A stretch of DNA of 64,000 nucleotides from Streptomyces acidiscabies. Lineage in GTDB: Bacteria; Actinomycetota; Actinomycetes; Streptomycetales; Streptomycetaceae. The notes beneath the pieces are model-generated. The model saw only the letters and a list, made by a program, of their open reading frames with translations, was not told the origin of the DNA and ran no database searches. Position 1 is the first letter of the stretch, and each line of letters starts with the position of its first letter. The position numbers and the translations under genes are program-made. This document shows positions 45,177 to 55,400 of the stretch, piece after piece. The DNA lies in the NCBI RefSeq assembly GCF_020010905.1, contig NZ_JAGJBY010000001.1, positions 3,368,001 through 3,432,000 on the forward strand. The letters are read 5' to 3'.

Positions 45177-46343
45177 ATGGGTTACCGCATCCTGGAGACC
45201 GAGGACATCCCGGCGTACCTGCGGGAGCGCGGCCACTGGAGTCAGGCCGTCGACCCCGAGGTCCGCGAGGTCTCCGACGGCAACATGAACCGGGTCTTCC
45301 TCGCCTCCTCCGCCGGCCACAGCCTCGCGGTGAAGCAGGCGCTGCCGTGGGTGCGGGTCGCCGGTCCCTCCTGGCCGATGAACCCCGACCGCGCGGACGC
45401 CGAGGCGCGCGCGTACGAGCGCGTCGCCCTCGTCGCCCCCGACAAGATCCCCGCGATCCTCGGCTACGACCCCGAGAACTACGCCCTCGTCATGGAGGAC
45501 ATGTCCGACCTGGAGGTCCTGCGGACGCTCCTCAACGAAGGTGCTTCGTACGGTACGGAGACGTCGGCGCGGATCGGCGAGTTCGTCGCCCAACTGACCT
45601 TCACGACCAGCGACTTCGGGATGCCGTCCGCCGAACGCAAGGCCCTGATCGCCGCGTCGGTCAGCCCCGAGCTGTGCAAGATCACCGAGGACGTGGTCCT
45701 CTCCGAGCCGTACATCGAGCACGAACACAACCACTGGCTCCCGGAGTTGACGGACCTCGCGGCGGCATTCCGCGCGGACGAGGTGCTCCGCACCGAGGTC
45801 GCCGACCTCCGCCACACGTTCATGACCAGCGCACAGGCACTCCTGCACGGCGACCTCCACACGGGCAGCGTCATGGTCGGCGAACGCGACGGCGCCCCCG
45901 TGGTCCGCGTCTTCGACCCCGAGTTCTCCTTCGTGGGCCCGATCGGCTACGACCTGGGCCTGTACTGGGCGAACGCGCTGGTCTCGGAGGAACGCGCACG
46001 AACCCTGGACCGGTTGACGGACCACGCGGACCAACTCCGCCTCTCCTGGGAGGCGTTCACAACAGAGTTCCGCCGCCTGTGGCCGACGAGGGTCGACACC
46101 TTCTTCGACGACACCTACCTCGACCGCTTCCTCCACCGAGTCTGGACGGACGCGATCGGCTACGCCGGCACAGAAATCGTCCGCCGCATCATCGGCTTCG
46201 CCCACCTGACAGACCTGACAACCCTCCCCCACCCGGCCCCGGCATCCCGCAGGGCACTGCTCCTGGGCCGCGAACTGATCGTGCGGCGCGAGGAGTTGAC
46301 CGACGTGGAATCCGTACGTCACCTCGTGGCCTCGCTGGCCTGA
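45177..46343 (+). CDS. mtnK: S-methyl-5-thioribose kinase
   Basis: A 388-residue aminoglycoside-phosphotransferase-fold kinase that makes methylthioribose-1-phosphate from methylthioribose and ATP. The start YRILETEDIPAYL, the nucleotide lysine in SLAVKQALPWVR, the catalytic loop HGDLHTGSVM (Asp226) and the DxE motif VFDPEFSFVGPIGYDLG match MtnK. The ATG at 45177 is preferred over the GTG three bases earlier because GGAG is then at workable spacing. Being last in the importer operon, it traps the imported sugar and hands it to MtnA. Confidence 0.9.
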   Translation: MGYRILETEDIPAYLRERGHWSQAVDPEVREVSDGNMNRVFLASSAGHSLAVKQALPWVRVAGPSWPMNPDRADAEARAYERVALVAPDKIPAILGYDPENYALVMEDMSDLEVLRTLLNEGASYGTETSARIGEFVAQLTFTTSDFGMPSAERKALIAASVSPELCKITEDVVLSEPYIEHEHNHWLPELTDLAAAFRADEVLRTEVADLRHTFMTSAQALLHGDLHTGSVMVGERDGAPVVRVFDPEFSFVGPIGYDLGLYWANALVSEERARTLDRLTDHADQLRLSWEAFTTEFRRLWPTRVDTFFDDTYLDRFLHRVWTDAIGYAGTEIVRRIIGFAHLTDLTTLPHPAPASRRALLLGRELIVRREELTDVESVRHLVASLA

Positions 46344-46855
46344 ACCGCCTCGCTCGCCTGGAACCACTCCTCACCGGCGGCCCACTGCCGCACCCAGTCG
46401 GCGAAGCCCGGTCTGCTGTGCGGCATCGCCCCCTCGCCGGTGACGAGCCAGACGCGCCCGCGCTGCGGGCCGGTGACGACCAGGTGCCAGTCCATGCCGC
46501 ACCCGTCCGTCCCCAGGTTCAGCGAGCCGTGGTGGGCGACCCGCTCGATGACGGCGTCGGGGTCTTCGTGGCCCCCGTCGTCCTCCTCCCACACCCACAT
46601 CCCGGTGAGCGGGAAAGGCTCGGCCAGCCGCTGGCCCTCGGCGCTCTCGGCCAGTTCCACCCACCCGTACTCCGGCGGCCCTTGGAAGGAGCCGTCCGCG
46701 ATCTCCGCCACGAGCGTGCGGTACGGCTCCGGCAGCACCACGCCGTGCGCCTCCTCGAACCGCCGTACCTCTTCCCACCCCAACGGCGACGCGTCCTCAC
46801 CGAACGCCTCCCGCAGCACCGCGAGTTCTTCCGGGTCGGCCTTCTCGGTATCCAT
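46319..46855 (-). CDS. SMI1/KNR4-family protein
   Basis: A 178-residue acidic protein with the SMI1/KNR4 core: GWEEVRRFEEAHGVVLPEPYR, then WVWEEDDGG and a Trp-rich C-terminal part (GFADWVRQW). The fold is often an immunity protein in toxin systems, but no toxin gene is adjacent, so a housekeeping or orphan immunity role is open. The ATG at 46853-46855 has GAGG seven bases upstream; another ATG two codons earlier is in frame. It overlaps the convergent mtnK end by 25 bp. Confidence 0.78.
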   Translation of the reverse strand: MDTEKADPEELAVLREAFGEDASPLGWEEVRRFEEAHGVVLPEPYRTLVAEIADGSFQGPPEYGWVELAESAEGQRLAEPFPLTGMWVWEEDDGGHEDPDAVIERVAHHGSLNLGTDGCGMDWHLVVTGPQRGRVWLVTGEGAMPHSRPGFADWVRQWAAGEEWFQASEAVQASEATR

Positions 46856-46897
46856 CTCCATGCCTCATGGGTAACACCCGGCACTGACAACCGGGTA

Positions 46898-46952
46898 CGC
46901 GAAAGGGGCGGTACCTCCCGGAGCCAAGCCGGGGGGCAGCGCCCCTGTCGCG
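46898..46952 (-). terminator. Terminator of the glycerol operon
   Basis: CGCGAAAGGGGCG at 46898-46910 pairs with 46940-46952 (one mismatch) directly downstream of glpD on the minus strand, with a GC-rich interior. Confidence 0.7.
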
Positions 46953-46961
46953 TCGTACCGG

Positions 46962-48578
46962 TTACTTCTTGTCGAGCAGATCCTGGACCTTCGCCCGTAC
47001 CTCGTCCGTGGCCAGGCCGCGGATCGTCAGGGTCGTGCGGCGGCGCAGGACGTCGTCCTGGGTCTCCGCCCACTCGTTGTCGCGGGCGTAGACGACCTGG
47101 GCCCAGATCTCCGGGGCGTCGGGGTGGACGCGCTGTGAGAGTTCCGGGTTCTCGTTCGCCAGGCGGGCGATGTCGAAGGCGAGGGAGCCGTAGTGGGTCG
47201 CGAGGTGCTTCGCCGTGTCCGCGGCCATGCGGGGGCCGGGGGCCGGGTTGTCGACCAGGAGGCGGTGGGCGACCGCGCGGGGGTTGGCGACGCCCGGCAG
47301 GGGGAGCTTCTTCGGCAAGGAGGAGACCGGCTCGAAGTCGTCGCCCAGGGGGTGGCCCGGCAGGGACTCCAGCTTCTGCATCACCGTACGGCCGATGTGC
47401 CGGAACGTCGTCCACTTGCCGCCCGCGACGGACAGCATCCCGCCCCGGCCCTCGGTGACGACGGTCTCCCGCTTCGCCTTGGCCGTGTCCCCGGGACCGC
47501 CCGGCAGGACGCGCAGGCCCGCGAACGCGTACGTGATGTTGTCCCGGCTCAGCTGCTGGTCCCGGACGGAGAACGCGGCCTCGTCCAGGATCTGCGCCGT
47601 GTCCTTCTCGGTCACGGACACGTCCGCCGGGTCGCCCTCGTACTCCTCGTCCGTCGTCCCGAGGAGCAGCATGTCCTCCCAGGGCAGCGCGAACGTGATG
47701 CGGTACTTGTCGATCGGCGTCGCGAGCGCGGCCTTCCACGGGGAGGTCCGCTTGAGGACGAGGTGCGCGCCCTTGGAGAGCCGGATGGAGGGCGCCGCGT
47801 TCGGGTCCTCCATCTTGCGCAGGTGGTCCACCCACGGCCCGGTCGCGTTGAGCACGAGCCGCGCGTTGACCCCGAACTCGTCGCCCGACACCCCGTCCTT
47901 GAGGTCCGCGCCGGTCACCCGCCCGTTGGTGAAGCGCAGACCGGTGACCTCGGCGTGGTTGAGGACGACCGCGCCCGCCTCGACCGCGCCGCGCACCGTC
48001 ATCAGCGCCATGCGCGCGTCGTTCATCTGGTCGTCGCCGTACACCGCGACGGCCTTCAGGTTCTCGGTGCGCAGCTCCGGCACGTCCTGCGCCGCCTTCG
48101 CGGGCGACAGGAGGTGGCCGACGCCGTCACCGAACGCGGAGAGCGCGGAGTAGGCGAACACGCCCGCCCCGAGCTTCGCCGCGCCGTGCGGGCCGCCCTT
48201 GTAGACGGGCAGGTAGAAGGTGAGCGGGTTCGCCAGGTGGGGGGCCACCTGACGGGACACCGCGCGCCGCTCGAAGTGGTTCTCCGCCACCAGCTTCACC
48301 GCGCCGGTCTGCAGGTAGCGCAGACCGCCGTGGAGGAGCTTGGAGGAGGCGGAGGAGGTGGCGCCGGCGAAGTCGCCGGCGTCGACCAGCGCCACCCGCA
48401 GACCGGACTGCGCGGCGTGCCAGGCGGTGGAGATGCCCAGGATGCCGCCGCCGATCACGAGAAGGTCGTACGACGCCTTGGAGAGCTGTTCCCGGGTCTC
48501 GGCACGGCTCGGGTTGGAGCCGGAGGCCGGGTGCGTCCCCAGGGCAGGCACGGTCTGGAGGGTGGGCTGACTGGTCAT
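46962..48578 (-). CDS. glpD: Aerobic glycerol-3-phosphate dehydrogenase
   Basis: A 538-residue FAD enzyme that oxidises glycerol-3-phosphate to dihydroxyacetone phosphate at the membrane and passes electrons to quinones. The FAD-binding motif VIGGGILGISTAWHAAQSGL is near residue 41, SSASSKLLHGGLRYL follows, and VAGGKWTTFR near 385 binds the cofactor. The length is normal. Third enzyme gene of the gyl operon, 44 bp after glpK. Confidence 0.96.
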   Translation of the reverse strand: MTSQPTLQTVPALGTHPASGSNPSRAETREQLSKASYDLLVIGGGILGISTAWHAAQSGLRVALVDAGDFAGATSSASSKLLHGGLRYLQTGAVKLVAENHFERRAVSRQVAPHLANPLTFYLPVYKGGPHGAAKLGAGVFAYSALSAFGDGVGHLLSPAKAAQDVPELRTENLKAVAVYGDDQMNDARMALMTVRGAVEAGAVVLNHAEVTGLRFTNGRVTGADLKDGVSGDEFGVNARLVLNATGPWVDHLRKMEDPNAAPSIRLSKGAHLVLKRTSPWKAALATPIDKYRITFALPWEDMLLLGTTDEEYEGDPADVSVTEKDTAQILDEAAFSVRDQQLSRDNITYAFAGLRVLPGGPGDTAKAKRETVVTEGRGGMLSVAGGKWTTFRHIGRTVMQKLESLPGHPLGDDFEPVSSLPKKLPLPGVANPRAVAHRLLVDNPAPGPRMAADTAKHLATHYGSLAFDIARLANENPELSQRVHPDAPEIWAQVVYARDNEWAETQDDVLRRRTTLTIRGLATDEVRAKVQDLLDKK

Positions 48579-48622
48579 GTCGGGTTCTTACTCCTCATCA
48601 GAGCTGTTGAGGGGGTGCTCGC

Positions 48623-50161
48623 TCAGCTCTCGTCCTCGATCCAGCCCATGGTCCGCTCGACGGCCTTGAGCCAGGTCTTGTACTCACGGTCGCGGGTCTC
48701 CGCGTCCATGCGGGGGGTCCACTCGGCGGCCCGGCGCCAGTTGGCGCGCAGGTCGTCGGTGCTGGTCCAGAAGCCGACGGCGAGGCCGGCGGCGTAGGCG
48801 GCACCGAGGCAGGTCGTCTCGGCGACCATCGGGCGCACCACCGGCGCGTCCACGAAGTCCGAGAGGGTCTGCATCAGCAGGTTGTTGGAGGTCATGCCGC
48901 CGTCGACCTTGAGGGCCGCGAGCTCGACGCCGGAGTCCTTCGTCATGGCGTCGGTGATCTCACGGGTCTGCCAGGCCGTGGCCTCCAGGACGGCGCGCGC
49001 GAGGTGCGCCTTCGTGACGTACCGGGTCAGACCGGCGATCACGCCGCGGGCGTCGGAGCGCCAGTGCGGGGCGAACAGGCCGGAGAACGCCGGGACGAAG
49101 TAGGCGCCGCCGTTGTCCTCGACGGACAGGGCGAGCGTCTCGATCTCGGCGGCGGTGGAGATGAGGCCCATCTGGTCGCGCATCCACTGCACCAGCGAGC
49201 CGGTGACCGCGATCGAGCCCTCAAGGGCGTAGACCGGGGCCTGGTCGCCGATGCGGTAGCCGACCGTGGTGAGCAGCCCGGAGTACGAGTTGATGATCTT
49301 CTCGCCGGTGTTCATCAGCATGAACGTGCCGGTGCCGTACGTGGACTTGGCCTCGCCCTCGGAGAAACAGGTCTGGCCGAAGAGGGCCGCCTGCTGGTCG
49401 CCGAGCGCGGAGGCGACCGGGATGCCGCCGAGCAGCTCGCCCAGCGGGCCGCCGGTGACCTCGCCGTACACCTCGGCGGAGGAGCGGATCTCGGGGAGGA
49501 TCTGCATCGGCACGCCGATGGACTCCGCGATCTTGTCGTCCCACGCGAGGGTGTGCAGGTTCATCAGCATCGTGCGCGAGGCGTTGGTGACGTCCGTGAC
49601 GTGCCGGCCGCCGTTCACGCCGCCGGTCAGGTTCCAGATGACCCAGCTGTCCATCGTGCCGAAGAGGATGTCGCCCGCCTCGGCGCGCTCGCGCAGGCCC
49701 TCGACGTTGTCGAGCAGCCAGCGGGCCTTGGGGCCGGCGAAGTAGGAGGCCAGCGGGAGGCCGGTCTCGCGACGGAAGCGGTCCTGGCCGACGTTGCGGC
49801 CCAGCTCCTTGCAGAGGGCGTCCGTACGCGTGTCCTGCCAGACGATCGCGTTGTGGACGGGCTCACCGGTGTTCTTGTCCCACAGCAGCGTGGTCTCACG
49901 CTGGTTGGTTATGCCGATGGCCTTGATGTCGTCGCGGGTGATGCCCGCCTTGGCTATCGCGCTAGCGACGACTTCCTGGACGTTCGTCCAGATCTCGTTC
50001 GCGTCGTGCTCGACCCAGCCCGGCTTCGGGAAGATCTGCTCGTGTTCCTTCTGGTCGACGGAGACGATCCGGCCGTCCTTGTCGAAGACGATGCAGCGGC
50101 TGGAGGTGGTGCCCTGGTCGATCGCGGCGATGAACGGGCCGGTGGTGTGAGCGTCGGTCAC
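48623..50161 (-). CDS. glpK: Glycerol kinase
   Basis: A 512-residue FGGY kinase that makes glycerol-3-phosphate. The N-terminal phosphate loop [32 protein letters not shown], and the FGGY signature regions [17 protein letters not shown] and [13 protein letters not shown] are present. It begins at GTG (50159-50161), 97 bp after glpF. A hairpin in that gap could lower its expression relative to glpF. Confidence 0.97.
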   Translation of the reverse strand: MTDAHTTGPFIAAIDQGTTSSRCIVFDKDGRIVSVDQKEHEQIFPKPGWVEHDANEIWTNVQEVVASAIAKAGITRDDIKAIGITNQRETTLLWDKNTGEPVHNAIVWQDTRTDALCKELGRNVGQDRFRRETGLPLASYFAGPKARWLLDNVEGLRERAEAGDILFGTMDSWVIWNLTGGVNGGRHVTDVTNASRTMLMNLHTLAWDDKIAESIGVPMQILPEIRSSAEVYGEVTGGPLGELLGGIPVASALGDQQAALFGQTCFSEGEAKSTYGTGTFMLMNTGEKIINSYSGLLTTVGYRIGDQAPVYALEGSIAVTGSLVQWMRDQMGLISTAAEIETLALSVEDNGGAYFVPAFSGLFAPHWRSDARGVIAGLTRYVTKAHLARAVLEATAWQTREITDAMTKDSGVELAALKVDGGMTSNNLLMQTLSDFVDAPVVRPMVAETTCLGAAYAAGLAVGFWTSTDDLRANWRRAAEWTPRMDAETRDREYKTWLKAVERTMGWIEDES

Positions 50162-50224
50162 TGTCTGCTCCTGGGTTCCGTGGTTATGGGGCTTGACGAT
50201 CGGCGTTCGCCGAGAGTTTCGAAA

Positions 50225-50243
50225 ACCCGTACCTCGTACGGGT
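50225..50243 (-). terminator. Intercistronic hairpin between glpF and glpK
   Basis: ACCCGTAC at 50225-50232 pairs with GTACGGGT at 50236-50243 around three bases. On the minus strand it is followed by TTTTCG, so it resembles a weak intrinsic terminator inside the operon. Confidence 0.55.
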
Positions 50244-50257
50244 GAAACCCGCGGCTG

Positions 50258-51043
50258 CTAGGCGAACGCGATGTTGTAGATGCCCGCCGCGATGGCGCCG
50301 CCGACGAGCGGGCCGACCACGGGAACCCAGGCGTAGCTCCAGTCGGAGCCACCCTTGTTGGGCAGGGGCAGAAGGGCGTGCACGATGCGCGGGCCGAGGT
50401 CACGGGCCGGGTTGATCGCGTAGCCGGTCGGGCCACCGAGGGAGAGACCGATCGAGACCACCACGAGAGCGGTGATCAGGGCGCCCAGCGTGCCGAGCCC
50501 CTTGCCGCCGTCGTTGAGACCCTGCGTGAGGACCGCGAGCACCAGCACGATCGTGCCGATGACCTCCGTGGCGACGTTCTGCCAGGCCACCCGGATCTCC
50601 GGGCCGGTGGAGAAGATGCCGAGCACGGGACCCGCGCCCTTCTCCTGCGCCTCGACCGCCTTGGCCTTCGGCTCGCCGACGATCTCCCGGTCGGTGAGGT
50701 GCGCCAGGAACTGGCCGTAGTAGGCGATCCACACCAGGGTCGCGCCGATCATGGCGCCGAGCAGCTGTCCACCCCAGTAGATCGGGACGTCGCTCCAGGA
50801 GATGCCGTCCTTCTTGAGCGCGAGCGCCAGGGTCACGGCCGGGTTGAGATGTGCGCCGGAGAGCGGCGCGGAGGTGTAGACGGCCGTCAGAACGGCGAAA
50901 CCCCACCCGAAGGTGATGGCGAGCCAACCGGCGTTACGGGCCTTGCTGGCCTTCAGCGTGACGGCGGCGCACACACCGCCGCCGAGCAGGATGAGTATGG
51001 CGGTACCTATGGTCTCGCCGATGAAGATGTCGGAGCTGGACAC
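50258..51043 (-). CDS. glpF: Glycerol facilitator (MIP family)
   Basis: A 261-residue aquaglyceroporin with six membrane segments and both NPA boxes: [13 protein letters not shown] and [10 protein letters not shown], the second with the Asp of glycerol channels. It lets glycerol enter for GlpK. The GTG at 51041-51043 has AAAGGAG eight bases upstream; the in-frame extension before it is not conserved in character. Confidence 0.95.
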   Translation of the reverse strand: MSSSDIFIGETIGTAILILLGGGVCAAVTLKASKARNAGWLAITFGWGFAVLTAVYTSAPLSGAHLNPAVTLALALKKDGISWSDVPIYWGGQLLGAMIGATLVWIAYYGQFLAHLTDREIVGEPKAKAVEAQEKGAGPVLGIFSTGPEIRVAWQNVATEVIGTIVLVLAVLTQGLNDGGKGLGTLGALITALVVVSIGLSLGGPTGYAINPARDLGPRIVHALLPLPNKGGSDWSYAWVPVVGPLVGGAIAAGIYNIAFA

Positions 51044-51379
51044 CCGCGACTCCTTTGTCCTTCGTCCAGGGGAAGCCGAACCCCGGGTCCCTCCGGGAGT
51101 TCCGTGCTCTCGGGAGTGAGAGCGATGCCGGCCCTTGGCACTGTCACACTCTAGCGCGTATTGCCGGTAGGTGTTCGACAATGCCGACCGATGGACGGGA
51201 GTCTTGTCCCGGCGTGACGCGTGAGTCAAGAGTTCTGTTATCGGAAACGCGATCGTTATTGATAGTCATGAGTTATCGATCTTTGCAGGATCGGTCCGTT
51301 TCTGATCACTTATGTCCGGATCAGGGTATGCCGAGAACCGGAACGTCGCCCGACGTCCCGGTGGCCTCTTACGTACTTC
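51044..51379. promoter_or_regulatory. glpF promoter region with GylR operator-like palindrome
   Basis: On the minus strand TTGACT (51224-51229) and CAAGAC (51201-51206) form a promoter-like pair with a 17-bp spacer. The palindrome GTTCGACAATGCCGACC at 51173-51189 lies just after the predicted start; it is the same 17-mer (one change) as the one before gylR. The part from 51230 to 51320 is notably AT-rich for this genome. CTGATC at 51302-51307 and GATCAG at 51319-51324 form a small hairpin past the gylR stop. Confidence 0.55.
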
Positions 51380-52144
51380 TCAGAACCTGCCCGCACCCAG
51401 ATCCCGCGACACCGCACGCGCGCAGTCCCGCACCGACGCGATCAGCTCCGGCCGCAGCTCCCCGTCCGGGCACAGCCGCTCCACCGCGCCGGTGATCCCC
51501 ACCGCGCCCACCGGCATCCGCCGCCGGTCGTGGATCGGCGCCGCGACCGACGCGACACCCTCCCAGGTCTCCTCCACGTCCGCCGCGTACCCACGCGCGC
51601 GCGTGATGTCGAGAACCTGCTCGAACACCTTCGGATCGCACACCGTACGGTCCGTGAACGACCTGCGCTCCGACTCCAGCGCCTCACTGTGCGCGACCGG
51701 GTCGTACGCCGACAGCACCTTGCCCAGCGCCGTCGAGTGCAGCGGCTGCATCGCCCCGATCTCCAGCACCTGCCGGCTGTCGTCCGGCCGGAACACGTGG
51801 TGCACGATCAGCACGCCCTGCTGGTGCAGCACCCCCAGGTGCACGCTCTCGCCGCTCGCGCGCGCCAGATCGTCGGTCCACACCAGCGCCCGCGCGCGCA
51901 GCTCGTGCACGTCCAGGTACGTCGTCCCCAGGCGCAGCAGCTCCGCGCCCAGCTGGTACCGCCCCGACGCGTCGTCCTGCTCCACGAACCCCTCCTGCTG
52001 GAGGGTGCGCAGGATCCCGTGCGCCGTGCCCTTCGCCAGCCCCAGGGCCGAGGCGATGTCCGACAGGCCGAGCCGCCGCTCGCCGCCCCCGAGGAGCCGC
52101 AGCATCGCCGCCGCCCGTTCGAGCGACTGGATGTTCCGTGCCAT
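51380..52144 (-). CDS. gylR: IclR-family regulator of the glycerol operon
   Basis: A 254-residue IclR protein, the length known for Streptomyces GylR. It starts MARNIQSLERAAAMLRLLGG with a winged helix at about residues 5-70 (LGLAKGTAHGILRTLQQEG) and a C-terminal GAF-like effector domain with HSTALGKVLSA. The ATG at 52142-52144 has GGAGG upstream. It is encoded immediately before glpF-glpK-glpD on the same strand and should repress them until glycerol-3-phosphate or glycerol is present, as in S. coelicolor. Confidence 0.94.
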   Translation of the reverse strand: MARNIQSLERAAAMLRLLGGGERRLGLSDIASALGLAKGTAHGILRTLQQEGFVEQDDASGRYQLGAELLRLGTTYLDVHELRARALVWTDDLARASGESVHLGVLHQQGVLIVHHVFRPDDSRQVLEIGAMQPLHSTALGKVLSAYDPVAHSEALESERRSFTDRTVCDPKVFEQVLDITRARGYAADVEETWEGVASVAAPIHDRRRMPVGAVGITGAVERLCPDGELRPELIASVRDCARAVSRDLGAGRF

Positions 52145-52471
52145 CGCCGTCCTGCCTCCGTCCCCTTCGGCCGCCGTACGTCCACACCGGCCGCGTGCCC
52201 ATGGTCCACCCACACAGCCACGGTTCGACAATGCCGAACACTACCGGTCCATGCCGACCTCCTGCCAACGACCGTCACCCGCGTGTTCCCCCGCATTCCA
52301 CCCGCCGGAACCCCCGAAGTGTCCCCACACCCGGACGAACCGGATCCCCCTGGCCGGACCGGAATCACCCGCCCCGGCGGTCCGTCCCCCGGAACAACCT
52401 GACGGCACACCCCCGGTCCCCGCTACCCTGGCCCCAAAGCCGACAGCCGTCGCACCTGAGGGAGCCCTTAC
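52145..52471. promoter_or_regulatory. Divergent gylR/metH region
   Basis: Besides the operator-like palindrome, a possible metH promoter is CTGACG at 52399-52404 with TACCCT at 52424-52429 (19-bp spacer). I looked for a cobalamin riboswitch ahead of metH and saw no B12-box-like signature; the leader from the predicted start to the ATG is only about 35-40 nt, too short for one. Confidence 0.45.
52223..52239. promoter_or_regulatory. GylR operator-like palindrome before gylR
   Basis: GTTCGACAATGCCGAAC is a 17-bp inverted repeat with seven of eight pairs matching, 79 bp upstream of the gylR start. A near copy lies before glpF at 51173-51189. The pair suggests one regulator, most simply GylR itself. 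Confidence 0.6.
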
Positions 52472-55400
52472 ATGGCCTCTGTGCCGCTGACCCCTTCCGC
52501 CGACAGCCGGACCCGTGTGTCCGCGCTCCGAGAGGCGCTCGCCACCCGCGTGGTGGTCGCCGACGGAGCGATGGGCACGATGCTCCAAGCCCAGGACCCG
52601 ACCCTGGAGGACTTCCAGGACCTGGAGGGCTGCAACGAGATCCTGAACCTGACCCGGCCGGACATCGTCCGCTCGGTCCACGAGGCGTACTTCGACGCCG
52701 AGGTCGACTGCGTCGAGACGAACACGTTCGGCGCCAACTTCGCGGCCCTCGCCGAGTACGACATCCCCGAGCGCGTCCACGAACTCTCCGAGTCCGGCGC
52801 CCGCATCGCGCGGGAGACCGCCGACGCCTACACCGCCAGGGACGGCCGCCAGCGCTGGGTCCTCGGCTCCATCGGCCCCGGCACGAAACTCCCGACCCTG
52901 GGCCACGTCGCCTACACGACCATCCGGGACGCGTTCCAGCAGAACGCCGAGGGCCTCATCGAGGGCGGCGCCGACGCCCTGATCGTCGAGACCACCCAGG
53001 ACCTCCTCCAGACGAAGGCCGCCGTGATCGGCGCCCAGCGCGCCCGTGAGCTCGCCGGGATCGACGTACCGATCATCGTCTCGGTCACCGTCGAGACCAC
53101 CGGCACGATGCTCCTCGGCTCCGAGATCGGCGCCGCGCTCACCGCGCTGGAACCCCTCGGCATCGACATGATCGGCATGAACTGCGCGACCGGCCCGGCC
53201 GAGATGAGCGAGCACCTGCGCTACCTCGCCCGCAACTCCCGCATCCCCCTGTCGTGCATGCCGAACGCCGGTCTCCCCGTCCTCGGCAAGGACGGCGCCA
53301 GCTACCCCCTCACGGCCCCCGAACTCGCCGACGCCCACGAGACGTTCGTACGCGACTACGGCCTCAGCCTGATCGGCGGCTGCTGCGGCACCACCCCCGA
53401 GCACCTGCGCCAGCTCGTCCACCGCGTCCGCGGCATCGCCCCCACCCCCCGTGACCCGCGCCCGGAACCCGGCGCCGCGTCCCTCTACCAGACCGTCCCG
53501 TTCCGCCAGGACACCGCGTACATGGCGATCGGCGAACGCACCAACGCCAACGGCTCCAAGAAGTTCCGCGACGCCATGCTGGAGGCCCGCTGGGACGACT
53601 GTGTGGAGATCGCCCGCGAACAGATCCGCGAAGGCGCCCACATGCTGGACCTCTGCGTGGACTACGTCGGCCGCGACGGCGTCGCCGACATGGACGAACT
53701 CGCCGGCCGCCTCGCCACCGCCTCGACGCTCCCGATCGTCCTGGACTCCACCGAGGTGGACGTCATCCAGGCCGGCCTGGAGCGGCTCGGCGGACGCGCG
53801 GTCATCAACTCCGTCAACTACGAGGACGGCGACGGCCCCGAGTCCCGCTTCGCGAAGGTCACCAGGCTCGCGCAGGAACACGGCGCCGCCCTGATCGCCC
53901 TGACCATCGACGAGGAGGGTCAGGCCCGCACCCCCGAGAAGAAGGTCGAGATCGCCGAACGCCTCATCGACGACCTCACCGGCAACTGGGGCATCCACGA
54001 GTCCGACATCCTCATCGACACCCTGACCTTCACCATCTGCACCGGCCAGGAGGAGTCGAGGGGCGACGGCATCGCCACCATCGAGGCGATCCGCGAACTC
54101 AAGCGCCGCCACCCCGACGTACAGACCACCCTCGGCCTGTCCAACATCTCCTTCGGCCTCAACCCGGCCGCCCGCATGCTCCTGAACTCGGTCTTCCTCG
54201 ACGAATGCGTCAAGGCCGGACTCGACTCCGCGATCGTCCACGCGAGCAAGATCCTCCCCATCGCCCGCTTCAGCGAGGAGGAGGTCACCACCGCCCTGGA
54301 CCTCGTCTACGACCGCCGCGCGGAGGGCTACGACCCCCTCCAGAAGCTGATGGCGCTCTTCGAGGGCGCCACCGCCAAGTCCCTCAAGGCCGGCAAGGCC
54401 GAGGAACTCGCCGCGCTGCCCCTGGACGAACGCCTCCAGCGGCGCATCATCGACGGCGAGAAGAACGGCCTCGAAGCCGACCTCGACGAGGCACTGACCA
54501 GCCGCCCCGCGCTCGACATCGTCAACGACACCCTCCTGGAGGGGATGAAGGTCGTCGGTGAACTCTTCGGCTCCGGACAGATGCAGCTGCCGTTCGTCCT
54601 GCAGTCCGCCGAGGTCATGAAGAAGGCCGTCGCCCACCTCGAACCCCACATGGAGAAGACGGACGACGACGGCAAGGGCACCATCGTCCTCGCCACCGTT
54701 CGCGGCGACGTCCACGACATCGGCAAGAACCTCGTCGACATCATCCTGTCCAACAACGGCTACACCGTCGTCAACCTCGGCATCAAACAGCCCGTCTCCG
54801 CGATCCTCGACGCCGCCGAGGAACACCGCGCCGACGTCATCGGGATGTCCGGACTCCTCGTGAAATCCACCGTGATCATGAAGGAGAACCTCCAGGAGCT
54901 GAACCAGCGCGGCCTGGCCGCCGACTACCCCGTCATCCTCGGCGGCGCCGCCCTCACCCGCGCCTATGTCGAACAGGACCTCCACGAGCTGTACGAGGGC
55001 GAGGTCCGCTACGCCCGCGACGCCTTCGAGGGCCTGCGCCTCATGGACGCCCTCATCGGCGTCAAACGCGGCGTCCCCGGCGCCGCCCTCCCCGAGCTGA
55101 AACAGCGCCGCGTGCGCCCCGCAGCCGCCGTACAGACCGAGGAACGCCCCGAGGAGGAGGGACACGTCAGGTCGGACGTCGCCATCGACAACCCCCTGCC
55201 GAAAGCCCCCTTCGACGGCACCCGCATCATCAAGGGCATCCCCCTCAAGGACTACGCCAGCTGGCTCGACGAAGGCGCCCTCTTCAAGGGCCAGTGGGGC
55301 CTCAAGCAGGCCCGCGCGGGCGACGGACCGACGTACGAGGAACTCGTCGAGAACGAGGGACGGCCCCGCCTGCGCGGCCTCCTCGACCGGCTCCAGACCG

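Noticed and set aside
46319..46855. Toxin-immunity pair
   Set aside because: The SMI1/KNR4 protein could be an immunity factor, but neither neighbour is a toxin; mtnK and glpD are metabolic.
52240..52471. Cobalamin riboswitch before metH
   Set aside because: The predicted leader is too short and no B12-box-like sequence is present.
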